A stretch of DNA of 64,000 nucleotides, from NCBI RefSeq assembly GCF_900090315.1, contig NZ_FMHZ01000002.1, positions 1 through 64,000 on the forward strand, written 5' to 3'. This document shows, piece by piece, positions 32,846-40,993 of the stretch. Within the stretch, counting starts at the first letter, position 1, and every line of letters begins with the position of its first letter. The position numbers and the translations under genes are program-made. This stretch comes from Micromonospora citrea. GTDB taxonomy: Bacteria; Actinomycetota; Actinomycetes; Mycobacteriales; Micromonosporaceae. A model generated the notes under the pieces. The model ran no database searches. It was given only the letters and a program-made list of their open reading frames with translations, and was not told the origin of the DNA.

Positions 32846-32868
32846 GACAGGCAGCCGGACGGCTGCAT
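32821..32868. promoter_or_regulatory. long inverted-repeat operator
   Basis: Two 20-bp arms (32821-32840 and 32849-32868) match in 18 of 20 positions around an 8-bp centre (ATCCTGAC). The core of each arm is CCGTCCGG/CCGGACGG plus TGCCT/AGGCA. It covers the -10 of the gene that encodes an ArsR-type DNA-binding domain 17 bp further on. Confidence 0.7.
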
Positions 32869-32884
32869 GTGCGAGGTGGGCAGG

Positions 32885-33712
32885 GTGGACGAGGTGTTCC
32901 GGGCGCTGGCCGACGCGAGCCGACGCCGACTGCTCGACGACCTCAACCTGCGCAACGGGCAGAGCCTGCGCGAGCTGTGCGCGGGGCTCGACATGACCCG
33001 GCAGTCGGTCAGCAAGCACCTGGCGGTGCTCGAGGCCGCCAACCTGGTGACCACCGTGCGACGCGGCCGGGAGAAGCTGCACTACCTCAACCCCGCGCCG
33101 ATCAACGCGATCGCCGACCGGTGGATCCACCGCTACGACCGGGAGCGGGTCCGCGCGCTCGCCGACCTGCAGAGAGCACTGGAGCGGGAGCCGATGGAGA
33201 GTCCCACGTTCGTCTACACCACCTACGTCAGCACCACCCCGGAGCGGCTCTGGGCCGCACTGACCGAACCCGAGTTCACCCGTCGCTACTGGGGCGGGGT
33301 CGCCCTGCGCTCCGACTGGCGGGTCGGCTCGCCCGTGCTGTGGCAGGACGAGCCGGACGGCGAGTTCCGCGACCTCGGCCAGCGCGTCCTCGTCGCCGAA
33401 CCGCACCGCCGACTCTCCTACAGCTGGCACGGCTTCCAGCCCGAGCACGCCGCCCACTTCGGCTGGTCCGCCGAGGAACTGGCGGCCCGGCTGGCCGAGC
33501 GGCGCTCCCGCGTCACCTTCGACATCGCCCCGTACGGCGGCTTCGTCCGGCTGACCGTCACCCACGACGACTTCTCCCCCGACAGCGAGATGCACCGGGC
33601 GGTCAGCGGCCAGCTCGACGGCAGCGGCGGCTGGCCGGAGCTGCTCGCCAGCCTGAAGACCCTGCTGGAGACGGGAGAGCCGCTGCCGGAGCCCGCGACC
33701 GCCGCCGGCTGA
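32885..33712 (+). CDS. ArsR-type HTH fused to an SRPBCC (AHSA1-like) domain
   Basis: 275 residues. Residues 1-95 form a winged helix (DEVFRALADASRRRLLDDL; LCAGLDMTRQSVSKHLAVLEAANLV) without the metal-binding Cys box of classical ArsR. From about residue 105 an SRPBCC fold begins (VYTTYVSTTPERLWAALTEPEFTRRYW), a hydrophobic-ligand-binding cavity. The fusion suggests a one-component regulator that senses a lipid-like molecule. GTG 32885 is preferred to ATG 32867 because it matches the conserved DEVFRALAD start and lies outside the operator. Confidence 0.88.
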   Translation: MDEVFRALADASRRRLLDDLNLRNGQSLRELCAGLDMTRQSVSKHLAVLEAANLVTTVRRGREKLHYLNPAPINAIADRWIHRYDRERVRALADLQRALEREPMESPTFVYTTYVSTTPERLWAALTEPEFTRRYWGGVALRSDWRVGSPVLWQDEPDGEFRDLGQRVLVAEPHRRLSYSWHGFQPEHAAHFGWSAEELAARLAERRSRVTFDIAPYGGFVRLTVTHDDFSPDSEMHRAVSGQLDGSGGWPELLASLKTLLETGEPLPEPATAAG

Positions 33713-34187
33713 CCTTCAACGGCCCGTTCGCCCGGAGGCACCGCCCGTCGACGGCCCGGGCCGGCATCGCTCCGGCCAAGCGCGCTGGCGACGATGGCCC
33801 GGCCGGCGCGCTGGCGACTGTCGCCCGGCCCGGCGCAAACCGTCCGCGAGCGGGCCGGGTCGGCGACTACCGCCCCGCAGGGGCGGCACGGTTGCGACCC
33901 GGCCCGCCCCGCGCACCCTCCGCGAGACGGGCCGAGACCCGCCCAGCTCGCGACAGCGCGGCCCTGACCACATCGACCCGGCCCACCCTTCGCGGGCGGG
34001 CCGAGCCGGCATTTCCGCTGCTCCCTCCGCCTCCGGGGCGGACACGTGACGGCAACGAGGAATTCTCATTTTCACCGGATCGAGGGGTCAACCCGCCTAG
34101 GGTTGGTCACACCGGTGCTAGTCACGGAGTTGGCCACCCGAGCGACGTCCCACGCAGTCAGCGGACGAAAAGTGAGGGAAGACGCGT
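33713..34187. other. 475-bp gap without a recognisable gene
   Basis: The first 320 bp are C/G-rich low-complexity DNA with short direct repeats such as CGCGCTGGCGAC (twice between about 33778 and 33825) and several ACCCGGCCC/CGGGCCGAG runs that could pair. No frame shows a family motif. The last 130 bp are AT-richer (GAGGAATTCTCATTTTCACC) and probably hold the promoter of the small anchored protein, but I cannot fix a -35/-10 pair. Confidence 0.4.
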
Positions 34188-34676
34188 ATGAAGGTCAAGA
34201 CAGTTCTCGTATCGGCGGCGGTCGGCGTGGGTCTGGGCACGCTCCTGCTGCCGGGCGCCGCGCTGGCCGACACCGTCGTGTCGCCGGCCACCACCCCGGT
34301 CGGCGGGACGGTCGTGCTCACCGCGACGACGTGCAACCCGAAGTCCGGCGACGCGATCTTCCGCGTCACCGGGCCGAACCGCGACCAGAACGTCCGGTCC
34401 ACCACGGCGGCGGCCGGCGGCGGGCTGAGCGCCGAACTCTTCACCGCCGGCTTCACGCTCGGCACCTACACGGTGACCGCGACCTGCGGCGACGGCAGCG
34501 CGGCCGGCAGGGCGACGTTCACCGTCACCCCGATCGGCGGCGCCCAGGCCGGTGGCCGCGACGGCGCCGACGGCACCGGGGCCCTCGCCGCCGGTGGCGT
34601 CCTGCTCGGCTCCGCCGCCGGTGGCGCCCTGATCCTGGCCCGACGCCGACGCCACATGGCAGCGGCCACGCTCTGA
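34188..34676 (+). CDS. small secreted, membrane-anchored protein; likely sortase partner
   Basis: 162 residues. A signal peptide (MKVKTVLVSAAVGVGLGTLLLPGAALA) is followed by one Ig-like beta domain (TVVSPATTPVGGTVVLTATTCNP to ATFTVTP) with two Cys, a Gly-rich linker, a hydrophobic segment (LAAGGVLLGSAAGGALILA) and RRRRH. This is the layout of a cell-wall sorting signal, but no LPxTG or LAxTG is present; the residues before the helix are GGRDGADGTG. A class F sortase is the next gene. GAGGGAA lies 8 nt before the ATG. Confidence 0.82.
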   Translation: MKVKTVLVSAAVGVGLGTLLLPGAALADTVVSPATTPVGGTVVLTATTCNPKSGDAIFRVTGPNRDQNVRSTTAAAGGGLSAELFTAGFTLGTYTVTATCGDGSAAGRATFTVTPIGGAQAGGRDGADGTGALAAGGVLLGSAAGGALILARRRRHMAAATL

Positions 34677-34770
34677 CCGACGGTTCCGCGCCGTCCATCC
34701 CTGGAAACGGGTGCCCGCACCGGTCGACGCCGGGGCGGGCACCCGGGCGAAACGCGTACGGAGGTGGCAG

Positions 34771-35391
34771 GTGTCCCGGCGCAGACCCGGATGGGGCGTC
34801 ACGCTCGTCGCACTGCTCGGCGCGACCGGCCTCGCCCTGGTCACCGCCGGGGTCGCGGCCACCCCGCCGCGCCCGCCCCGACCCGGGGCCGCCGACGCGC
34901 CGGCCACGGCACGTTCCGCGCCGCCGGTGCCGCCGCTGGGCCGGGCCGCGCCGGTCGACGTACGGATCCCGGCGATCGACGTACGGGCCCCGGTCGTCCC
35001 CGTGGGCGCCGACGCCGACGGGCGGCTGGAGGTGCCGCCGCTGGACCGGCCCACGATCGCCGGCTGGTACCGGCACGGCGTCAGCCCCGGCGAGATCGGC
35101 AACGCGGTGATCGTCGGCCACGTCGACTCGGCCGCCGGGCCGGCCGTCTTCTTCGACCTCGGCCGGCTGCGGGCCGGCGACACCGTGCGGATCACCCGCG
35201 CCGACGCCAGCGTCGCGACCTTCGCCGTCGACGGCGTCGCCTCGTACCCCAAGGACCGCTTCCCCACCGACCTCGTCTACGGCCCCGGCGACGCGGCCGG
35301 CCTGCGCCTGATCACCTGCGGCGGCCGCTTCGACCGAAGCGCCGGCGGCTACGTCGACAACGTCGTCGTCTTCGCCACGCGGGTGCCCTGA
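34771..35391 (+). CDS. class F sortase
   Basis: 206 residues: short cytoplasmic start, membrane helix (GVTLVALLGATGLALVTAGVAA), Pro-rich linker and a sortase barrel. The catalytic His is in VIVGHVDS (His117), Cys in LITCGG (Cys183) and the Arg in RFDRSAGGY (Arg186 or 189). Class F enzymes of actinobacteria are transpeptidases or hydrolases at the outer face of the membrane. GTG 34771 has GGAGG 6 nt upstream, 94 bp after the anchored-protein stop. Confidence 0.92.
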   Translation: MSRRRPGWGVTLVALLGATGLALVTAGVAATPPRPPRPGAADAPATARSAPPVPPLGRAAPVDVRIPAIDVRAPVVPVGADADGRLEVPPLDRPTIAGWYRHGVSPGEIGNAVIVGHVDSAAGPAVFFDLGRLRAGDTVRITRADASVATFAVDGVASYPKDRFPTDLVYGPGDAAGLRLITCGGRFDRSAGGYVDNVVVFATRVP

Positions 35392-35456
35392 CCCCGCGGC
35401 GACCGGCTCCGAGTACGGTGTGCGCGCGGATGCCGGGCGACACGGAGGTGGACGGG

Positions 35457-36560
35457 GTGGCTCAGCGGGTGACGGAGCGGCTGCGCCTGCCGGCGGTGTT
35501 GCACCGGCTGCTCGGCCGGCAGGTGCCCGCCCAACGCGAGGGAACGCCCCGACGGTCCAACCCGGACGCCGTGGTCGACTGTGCCGTCTACGTGGACGGA
35601 CGGCGCGAGCCGGGCCGGCCGCACTACGCCGACGCGTACGCCCGCAGCCGCCGCGCCCGCGGCGCCTTCGTCTGGCTGGGACTGCACGACCCGGACGCCG
35701 CGGTGATGGCGGCGGTGGGCCGCACCTTCGGGCTGGACGACCTGACCGTGGAGCAGGCGCTCGCCGACGGTCACCGCCCGACCGTGCGGCGCGACGGCGA
35801 GGTGACCCTGCTGGTGCTGCGCACGGCCGGATACGTCGAGCACGCCGAACTGACCGACACCTCGGAGGTGATCGACACCGGCGACGTGATGGTGCTGCTC
35901 GGGGACCGCTTCGTCATCACCGTGCGGCACGGCGCCGCCGGCGCGCTCACCCCGGTCCGCGCCGACATCGAGCGCCGCCCGGCCGTGCTCGCCGAGGGCC
36001 CGTGGGCGGTGGCGTACGCGGTCTGCAGCCGCATGGTCGACCTCTACCTCGAGGTCGCCGCGCACGTCGAGCGGGACCTGGAACGGGTCGAGGAGACGGT
36101 GTTCGCCCGCGACCGCTCCGCCGACATCCAGCACATCTACCAGCTCAAGCGCGAGGTGGTGGAGTTCAAGCGGGCGGTGCAGCCGCTGCAGTCCCCGCTG
36201 CGGTCGCTGCTCGACCAGCGGCCCGACGGCCCGCCGCGTGGCCTGCGCCGGTGGTTCGTCGACGTCGACGCCCGGCTGACCCGGGCGGTGGACCGGGTCG
36301 CCGCCTACGACGACCTGCTCAACTCGATCCTGCAGTCCCGGCTGGCGCAGCTCGCGGTGGACCAGAACAACGACATGCGCAAGATCGCCGCGTGGGCCGC
36401 CATCGCCGCCACCCAGACCGGGATCGCCGGGATCTACGGCATGAACTTCGCCGGCATGCCCGAGCTGAACTGGCGCTACGGCTACCCCGGCGCGCTGGGT
36501 CTGATGGCGCTGGTCGCCGTCACCCTGCACCGCCTCTTCCGCCGTTCCGGCTGGCTCTGA
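35457..36560 (+). CDS. corA: CorA-family divalent cation transporter
   Basis: 367 residues. A large cytoplasmic domain with FVWLGLHDPD and a long stalk helix is followed by two membrane helices near the C terminus; the first ends with the selectivity motif YGMNF and the connecting loop GMPELNW. CorA forms a pentameric Mg2+ (or Co2+/Ni2+) channel. GTG 35457 follows GGAGGT by 7 nt; the in-frame ATG at 35430 lacks a ribosome site. Confidence 0.93.
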   Translation: MAQRVTERLRLPAVLHRLLGRQVPAQREGTPRRSNPDAVVDCAVYVDGRREPGRPHYADAYARSRRARGAFVWLGLHDPDAAVMAAVGRTFGLDDLTVEQALADGHRPTVRRDGEVTLLVLRTAGYVEHAELTDTSEVIDTGDVMVLLGDRFVITVRHGAAGALTPVRADIERRPAVLAEGPWAVAYAVCSRMVDLYLEVAAHVERDLERVEETVFARDRSADIQHIYQLKREVVEFKRAVQPLQSPLRSLLDQRPDGPPRGLRRWFVDVDARLTRAVDRVAAYDDLLNSILQSRLAQLAVDQNNDMRKIAAWAAIAATQTGIAGIYGMNFAGMPELNWRYGYPGALGLMALVAVTLHRLFRRSGWL

Positions 36561-36629
36561 CGGGCGTCGCCGACGCCTCGGCACGGCCGGCCGAGCGGAT
36601 CGTCCCCGCCGGCCGCTACCCTCCCCCAC

Positions 36630-37400
36630 GTGATGTGGCAGCGGTACGTGGCGATCGGTGACAGCACCACCGAGGGGCTCGACGACCCCGACGACGCCGG
36701 CGGCTTCCGGGGCTGGGCCGACCGGTTCGCCCTGGCGGTGGCCCGCGCGCAGGGCGGGCTGGAGTACGCCAACCTCGCGATCCGGGGGCGCACCACCGCC
36801 CGCATCCGCGCCGAACAGCTGCAACCCGCCCTCGACCTGGCGCCGGACCTCGCCACCGTGGTGGCCGGCATGAACGACGTGCTGCGCCCCTCCTTCGACG
36901 CCGACCGCGTCGCCGAGGACGTCGCGGCGATGCAGCGGGCCCTGGTCGGGCAGGGCGCGACGGTGCTGACCTTCACCCTGCCCGACCCGGTGCCGGTGAT
37001 GCCGCTGGCCCGCCCGCTGCGCGGCCGGATGCTGGCGCTGAACGCCGCGCTGCGTGCGGCGACGGCCGAGACCGGGGCCACCCTGCTGGACCTCGGCGCC
37101 CATCCGGTCGCCTCGGACCCCCGGCTGTGGAGCGACGACCGGCTGCACGCCAACAGCGCGGGGCACGAGCGCATCGCCGCCGCGCTCGCGCACACCGTCG
37201 GGTTGCCGGGAACGGACGACGGCTGGACGCGACCGCTGGAGGCGGCCCCGCGCCGGCGCCGCCACGAGGTGCTCCGCGCCGAGGCGGCCTGGGCCCGCCG
37301 GCACCTGCTGCCCTGGCTGGCCCGGCACGCGCGCGGGCGGTCCTCCGGCGACGACCGGGTCGCCAAGCGGCCGGTGCCGCTGCCCGTCGAGCTGCCCTGA
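36630..37400 (+). CDS. SGNH/GDSL-family esterase
   Basis: 256 residues. Block I is YVAIGDSTTEG (Ser12), block II Gly in LAIRGRT, block III GMND (80-83) and block V DDRLH (Asp170, His173), the complete catalytic set. There is no signal peptide, so it is cytoplasmic. It probably removes acyl or acetyl groups, substrate unknown. TACCCT lies 7 nt before GTG 36630, indicating a leaderless message. Confidence 0.9.
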   Translation: MMWQRYVAIGDSTTEGLDDPDDAGGFRGWADRFALAVARAQGGLEYANLAIRGRTTARIRAEQLQPALDLAPDLATVVAGMNDVLRPSFDADRVAEDVAAMQRALVGQGATVLTFTLPDPVPVMPLARPLRGRMLALNAALRAATAETGATLLDLGAHPVASDPRLWSDDRLHANSAGHERIAAALAHTVGLPGTDDGWTRPLEAAPRRRRHEVLRAEAAWARRHLLPWLARHARGRSSGDDRVAKRPVPLPVELP

Positions 37401-37434
37401 CCGGCCGCGTCACCGCTCCGGAGCGGCCCGGCGG

Positions 37435-38673
37435 TCACCGCGCGGGCGCGGCCAGGCCGGCGGGCTCGTCGGTGGCGACGGGCCGGGTACGCCGCGCCCA
37501 CCGGGTGGCCGGGCCCATCGCCCACGCCGCCGCGGCGTAAAGCGCGCCGAAGGCCAGCCAGCCGGCCGGCCCTCCGTCGACGATGAGCGCGGTGAGCAGC
37601 ACGGGCCCGAGCATCCGGGCCAACGGCACGCCGGTGCCGAAGAACCCCTGGTACTGCCCGTGCCGCCCGTCCGGGGCGAGGTCGAAGCTGAGCTGCCAGG
37701 AGCCCGCGCCGTGCGCCATCTCGGCGGCCACCTGCGCGGCCGCGCCGACCAGGAGGACCGCCGCGGCCAGCCACGGCCCGGTCGCGGCGGCGGAGACGGC
37801 GAACACCGCGCAGGCGCCCACCATGAGCAGCCCGGCGCGGCGCAGCGCCCGCACGGCGCCGGCCGGTCCGGTGACCCCCCGCGCCACCCGGACCTGCCAC
37901 ACCAGCACCGCCACGGTGTTGAGCGCGAGCAGCGCCGCCGCCAGCCAGGCCGGCGCCGCCGTGCGCCGGGCCACCCACAGCGGCAGGACCAGGCTGAGCA
38001 GCGGCAGGTAGAGCATCATGACCGCGTTCAGCGCGGTCAGCAGCGCGTACGGCCGGTCCCGCAGCACGGCCAGCCGGGGGCCGGCGGCGACCGGCCCGGT
38101 CGTCGGTTCCACCCGCGGCAGGCGGCCCAGCAGGACGGCGGCGACCCCGAACGCGGCCACGTCCAGCGCCAGCACGATCCGGTACGCCCCGGCCGTCTGC
38201 GCGGCCAGCGCCAGGCCGCCCAGCGCCGCGCCGAGGGCGAGCCCGCCGTTGGCGGTGGCCTGGAGCCGGGCTCGCACCTCCGTACGACGGGTCGGCTCCA
38301 CCAGGCGGGCCAGCGCCGCCTGCCGGGCCGCGGCCAGCCCCGTCTGGCAGGCCGCGTAGAGGCAGGCGACCAGGACGAAGGTGGCGGGCCGCCCGACGGC
38401 GAGGAAGGCCGCCACCGCGGCGGCGGTGCCGGCGGCGAGCAGCGCCGCCGTGCGACGCGCGCCCCACCGGTCGGCGAGCTGCCCGGCCGGCACGCCGACC
38501 AGCACGCCGACCGCCCAGCCGAGGGTCAGCCCCAGACCGACCTGCCCCGGCGACAGGCCGACCGGCCCGGTGAAGTACAGCGCCGAAGTGACGAGGAAGA
38601 CGCCGTCGCCGACCGAGTTGGCCAGTTGGGCGCGGGCGAGCGTCCGGGCCGCCGTGGGCGGGAACGCGGGCAC
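37435..38673 (-). CDS. MFS transporter, multidrug-exporter-like
   Basis: 412 residues, 12 hydrophobic segments, with the loop 2-3 motif GQLADRWGARRTA. It is like actinobacterial DHA-type exporters lacking any substrate-specific motif I can read. GTG 38673 lies 6 bp after the stop of the DsbA-like gene, so both are probably one transcript. An efflux pump next to a nitroreductase-type thiol enzyme suggests a detoxification unit, but this is inference. Confidence 0.87.
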   Translation of the reverse strand: MPAFPPTAARTLARAQLANSVGDGVFLVTSALYFTGPVGLSPGQVGLGLTLGWAVGVLVGVPAGQLADRWGARRTAALLAAGTAAAVAAFLAVGRPATFVLVACLYAACQTGLAAARQAALARLVEPTRRTEVRARLQATANGGLALGAALGGLALAAQTAGAYRIVLALDVAAFGVAAVLLGRLPRVEPTTGPVAAGPRLAVLRDRPYALLTALNAVMMLYLPLLSLVLPLWVARRTAAPAWLAAALLALNTVAVLVWQVRVARGVTGPAGAVRALRRAGLLMVGACAVFAVSAAATGPWLAAAVLLVGAAAQVAAEMAHGAGSWQLSFDLAPDGRHGQYQGFFGTGVPLARMLGPVLLTALIVDGGPAGWLAFGALYAAAAWAMGPATRWARRTRPVATDEPAGLAAPAR

Positions 38674-38678
38674 GGGCG

Positions 38679-39293
38679 TCAGCGCTCGATCGGCCGGCGG
38701 GTACGCGCCCGCTTCAGCTCGAAGAACCCGTCGGTGCCCGCCACCGCGAGCACCCCGTCCCAGAGTCGGCCCGCCGCCTCGCCGCGCGGGGCCGGTGCCA
38801 CCACCGGCCCGAAGAAGGCGTGCCGCTGGCCGTCCACGGTGACGTGGATGGTGGGGGTGCCGAGGTCCTCGCCGACCGGCTCCAGGCCGGCGTCGTGGCT
38901 GGCCCGGAGGGCCTCGTCGTGCTCGGTCGACTCCGCCGCGTCGGCGAGCTCGGCGGCCAGCCCCGCCTCGGTCAGGGCCGCGTGGTAGAGCTCCGGCCCG
39001 ATCGGCGCCCGCTCGTGGTGGATCCGGTTGCCCAGCGCGGTGTAGAGGTCGCGCAGCACCTCGTTGCCGTACTTCTGCTCGGCGGCCACCGCCACCCGCA
39101 CCGGGCCCATGCCGGGCTTGAGCCACTCCCGGTACCAGTCCTCCAGCCCTTCGCGGCCGTCGTTGAGCAGGGACAGGCTCATCACGTGGAAACGTACGGT
39201 CACCGGGCGGACCTGTTCCACCTCCAGCAGCCAGCGGGAGGCGTTCCACGCCCACGGGCAGCGCGGGTCGAACCACATGTCGGCGATCGTCAT
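38679..39293 (-). CDS. DsbA-family protein (mycothiol-dependent nitroreductase Rv2466c-like)
   Basis: 204 residues. Begins MTIADMWFDPRCPWAWNASRW, the actinobacterial thioredoxin-fold enzyme family that includes Rv2466c, then a helical insertion and a C-terminal cis-Pro region (DLGTPTIHV). Only the first active-site Cys is present (Cys12, CPWA); the resolving Cys of CPWC is Ala. Such single-Cys members would work through mixed disulfides with mycothiol. ATG 39293 is chosen at the first strand. Its upstream region holds one of the GGGCCGATCGG-type boxes. Confidence 0.85.
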   Translation of the reverse strand: MTIADMWFDPRCPWAWNASRWLLEVEQVRPVTVRFHVMSLSLLNDGREGLEDWYREWLKPGMGPVRVAVAAEQKYGNEVLRDLYTALGNRIHHERAPIGPELYHAALTEAGLAAELADAAESTEHDEALRASHDAGLEPVGEDLGTPTIHVTVDGQRHAFFGPVVAPAPRGEAAGRLWDGVLAVAGTDGFFELKRARTRRPIER

Positions 39294-39346
39294 GGCGAAA
39301 GTTCCAGTCCTTCGAGTTCCTGGGAAGAAGACCTCACGAGCCTGAC

Positions 39347-39405
39347 GAACCGATCGGCCCATCGGCAGGGCCGATTTCCACCGCGATGACTGGGCCGATC
39401 CGCCC
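39347..39405. promoter_or_regulatory. cluster of three GGGCCGAT boxes (DevR/DosR-like)
   Basis: GGGCCGATCGGTTC (minus strand, 39360-39347), GGGCCGATTTCCAC (39368-39381) and GGGCCGATCCGCCC (39392-39405) lie between the divergent DsbA-like and histone-like genes. The last differs from the dyad GGGCCGATCGGCCC at 61392-61405 in one base. The pattern resembles binding sites of DevR/DosR or OsdR dormancy regulators. Confidence 0.4.
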
Positions 39406-39533
39406 CTCGGGCGGCACGCACGGAGGTCGGGCGCGGGCGGCCGGCGCGGCCGGAAGGGTGCCGGCGGGCGGCGTTTGGCGGCCGGGGCCGGGGGAAGACC
39501 GTGCGCCCAGGGGCCGATTCCCGAGGAGCGACG

Positions 39534-39905
39534 ATGGCGGACGCAGGACGGGCCAGGAAGGCCACCGGGGCGCGCAAGGCCCCGATGAAGCGGACGGCGG
39601 CGGCGAAGAAGGTGGCGACGGCCACGAAGCGGGCCACCGGGGCGACCGCGGCCAGGTCGCCGGGCGAGAAGCCCACGCCGACGACGGCGCGGGTGGCCCG
39701 GAAGAAGGACACCTCCGCCACGGCGGCGCCCGCCCGCGCCCGGAAGGCGCCGGCCACGGGCGCGCCGGCGAAGAAGGCGCCCGCGAAGAAGGCGGCGAAG
39801 GCGGCCGCGACCCGGGCCGGCGCGACCACCAGGACCCCGGCGCGCAAGGCGACGACCATGGAGTCGTTCGGCACCCGACGGACGGCTCGGACCAGCGGCC
39901 GCTGA
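39534..39905 (+). CDS. Lys/Ala-rich histone H1-like DNA-binding protein
   Basis: 123 residues, strongly basic and low complexity: AKKVATATKRATG, PARKATTM and repeated PAKKAPAKKAAKAA. This resembles the C-terminal tails of eukaryotic histone H1 and of actinobacterial HupS, but there is no HU fold. It is likely a nucleoid-associated or RNA-binding protein. GAGGAG lies 7 nt before ATG 39534. Three DevR-like boxes lie 130-190 bp upstream, which would fit a role in dormancy-related DNA compaction. Confidence 0.7.
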   Translation: MADAGRARKATGARKAPMKRTAAAKKVATATKRATGATAARSPGEKPTPTTARVARKKDTSATAAPARARKAPATGAPAKKAPAKKAAKAAATRAGATTRTPARKATTMESFGTRRTARTSGR

Positions 39906-40163
39906 CCGGGCTAAGCGCCGCATCAGGCAACGTTCGCCCTGTTTACTACCTGCGTAGGCGTTCGTTGACGGCGTGCCTGTTCCGGGAAAACGCCGAACGC
40001 TGGGGCGACGGTCCTTCCGATCCGTCACTATGGGCCAGCGTCGGCTCACTTGCCGGTCGGGCCGCCGGCTTCGTGGGGCGGTGCCGGCTGTCTGGGGGCG
40101 CCGGTGGCCTGCCGGGGGCCGTCCGATCCGGCCGTGCGGGTGCGGAGAGCGATGCTGGTGCGG

Positions 40164-40262
40164 TGTCCGGTGGGGTTATGCCGCGGCGGCGTTCGAAGGT
40201 GACGCTGAGCGCGAACGCGTTGGCGTAGCCGACCTTTCTGGCGATCGAGCCGGCAGTGGCCT
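40164..40262 (-). pseudogene. C-terminal remnant of an AraC-family regulator
   Basis: The minus-strand frame reads SIARKVGYANAFALSVTFERRRGITPPD, which matches the second helix-turn-helix of AraC/GlxA-type activators (IAxxVGYxNxFxFSRxFKRxxGxSP). Upstream and downstream of these 33 residues the frame has no family resemblance, so the N-terminal domain and first HTH are gone. Confidence 0.65.
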
Positions 40263-40424
40263 CGGTTCCGCCCAGGAAGGAGGTCACGCCGCTTCGATCT
40301 TCCCCACGGGCATGCCCTGCGCGGGACGGCAACACCAACCCGGCGGTCGACGTGCTTGTCGGGCATGCGGGCAGCCGAGCGGGCGAGCCGGTTGCGCAGT
40401 CGCCATCCGGGATGGGCGAAGTCG

Positions 40425-40888
40425 TCACTGCGACCCGGGCGGCGGGCTGATGAGCTCGATGACCACGACAATGATCCATGCCATGCTGATCAGCAGCGCG
40501 TCGAGGAGCGCGGGCAGGTCCGCGACGCTGACAAGGACACCGGTAGCGAGGATCAGAAATTTGCCGGTGAGAATGGCCGGGGTACGCGCAGTCCGATCCC
40601 CTGGGAGATGGTGAGGAAGCCGATGACCAGCACGATCTGGCTTCCACCGAGCAGGAGGTCGGGGTGGCCGTGGCCGTGGTGGGCGGCTTCTTCGGCGGCG
40701 AGTTCGATGCCGACGCCGGCGGCGACGATGGCCCCATAGATCAACAGGTGGCCGTAGCCGTAGAGGAAGCTGCGGACCTGGGCGCCGGCATGGAGGTCCT
40801 GCTCATCGGGATCCTCGTGCTCGCCGACGTGCCGGCCGTTGCGGCTGTCACGCCGCGACCGTGCCAGGGCGATCGTCTCTTGTTTCAT
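40425..40888 (-). pseudogene. frameshifted C-terminal part of an LtrA-like membrane protein
   Basis: One frame starting at ATG 40888 gives FLYGYGHLLIYGAIVAAGVG and LLLGGSQIVLVIGFLTISQG, two membrane helices, then stops at 40553. Near 40585 the hydrophobic coding potential moves to another frame, AILTGKFLILATGVLV then LLISMAWIIVVVIELI, ending at 40425. An extra CG in GCGCGT would explain the shift. The helices and the xGYGHLxI motif resemble the end of low-temperature-requirement A (LtrA) proteins; most of the gene (usually 380 residues) is absent. Confidence 0.5.
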
Positions 40889-40993
40889 CGCCGCAGCATC
40901 GCGTGAACGGCTCACCGTCGCGTGAGACGGCTCGGCCTGCCGCCAGCCCGGGTCCGCGCACGGTCGCGGCGGGCCGTCGGCCAGAATGGGCAC

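Noticed and set aside
39290..39874. Ala/Phe-rich hydrophobic minus-strand frame opposite the histone-like gene
   Set aside because: Lys codons (AAG) read as Phe/Leu codons on the other strand, which gives a false membrane-like pattern; no ribosome site.
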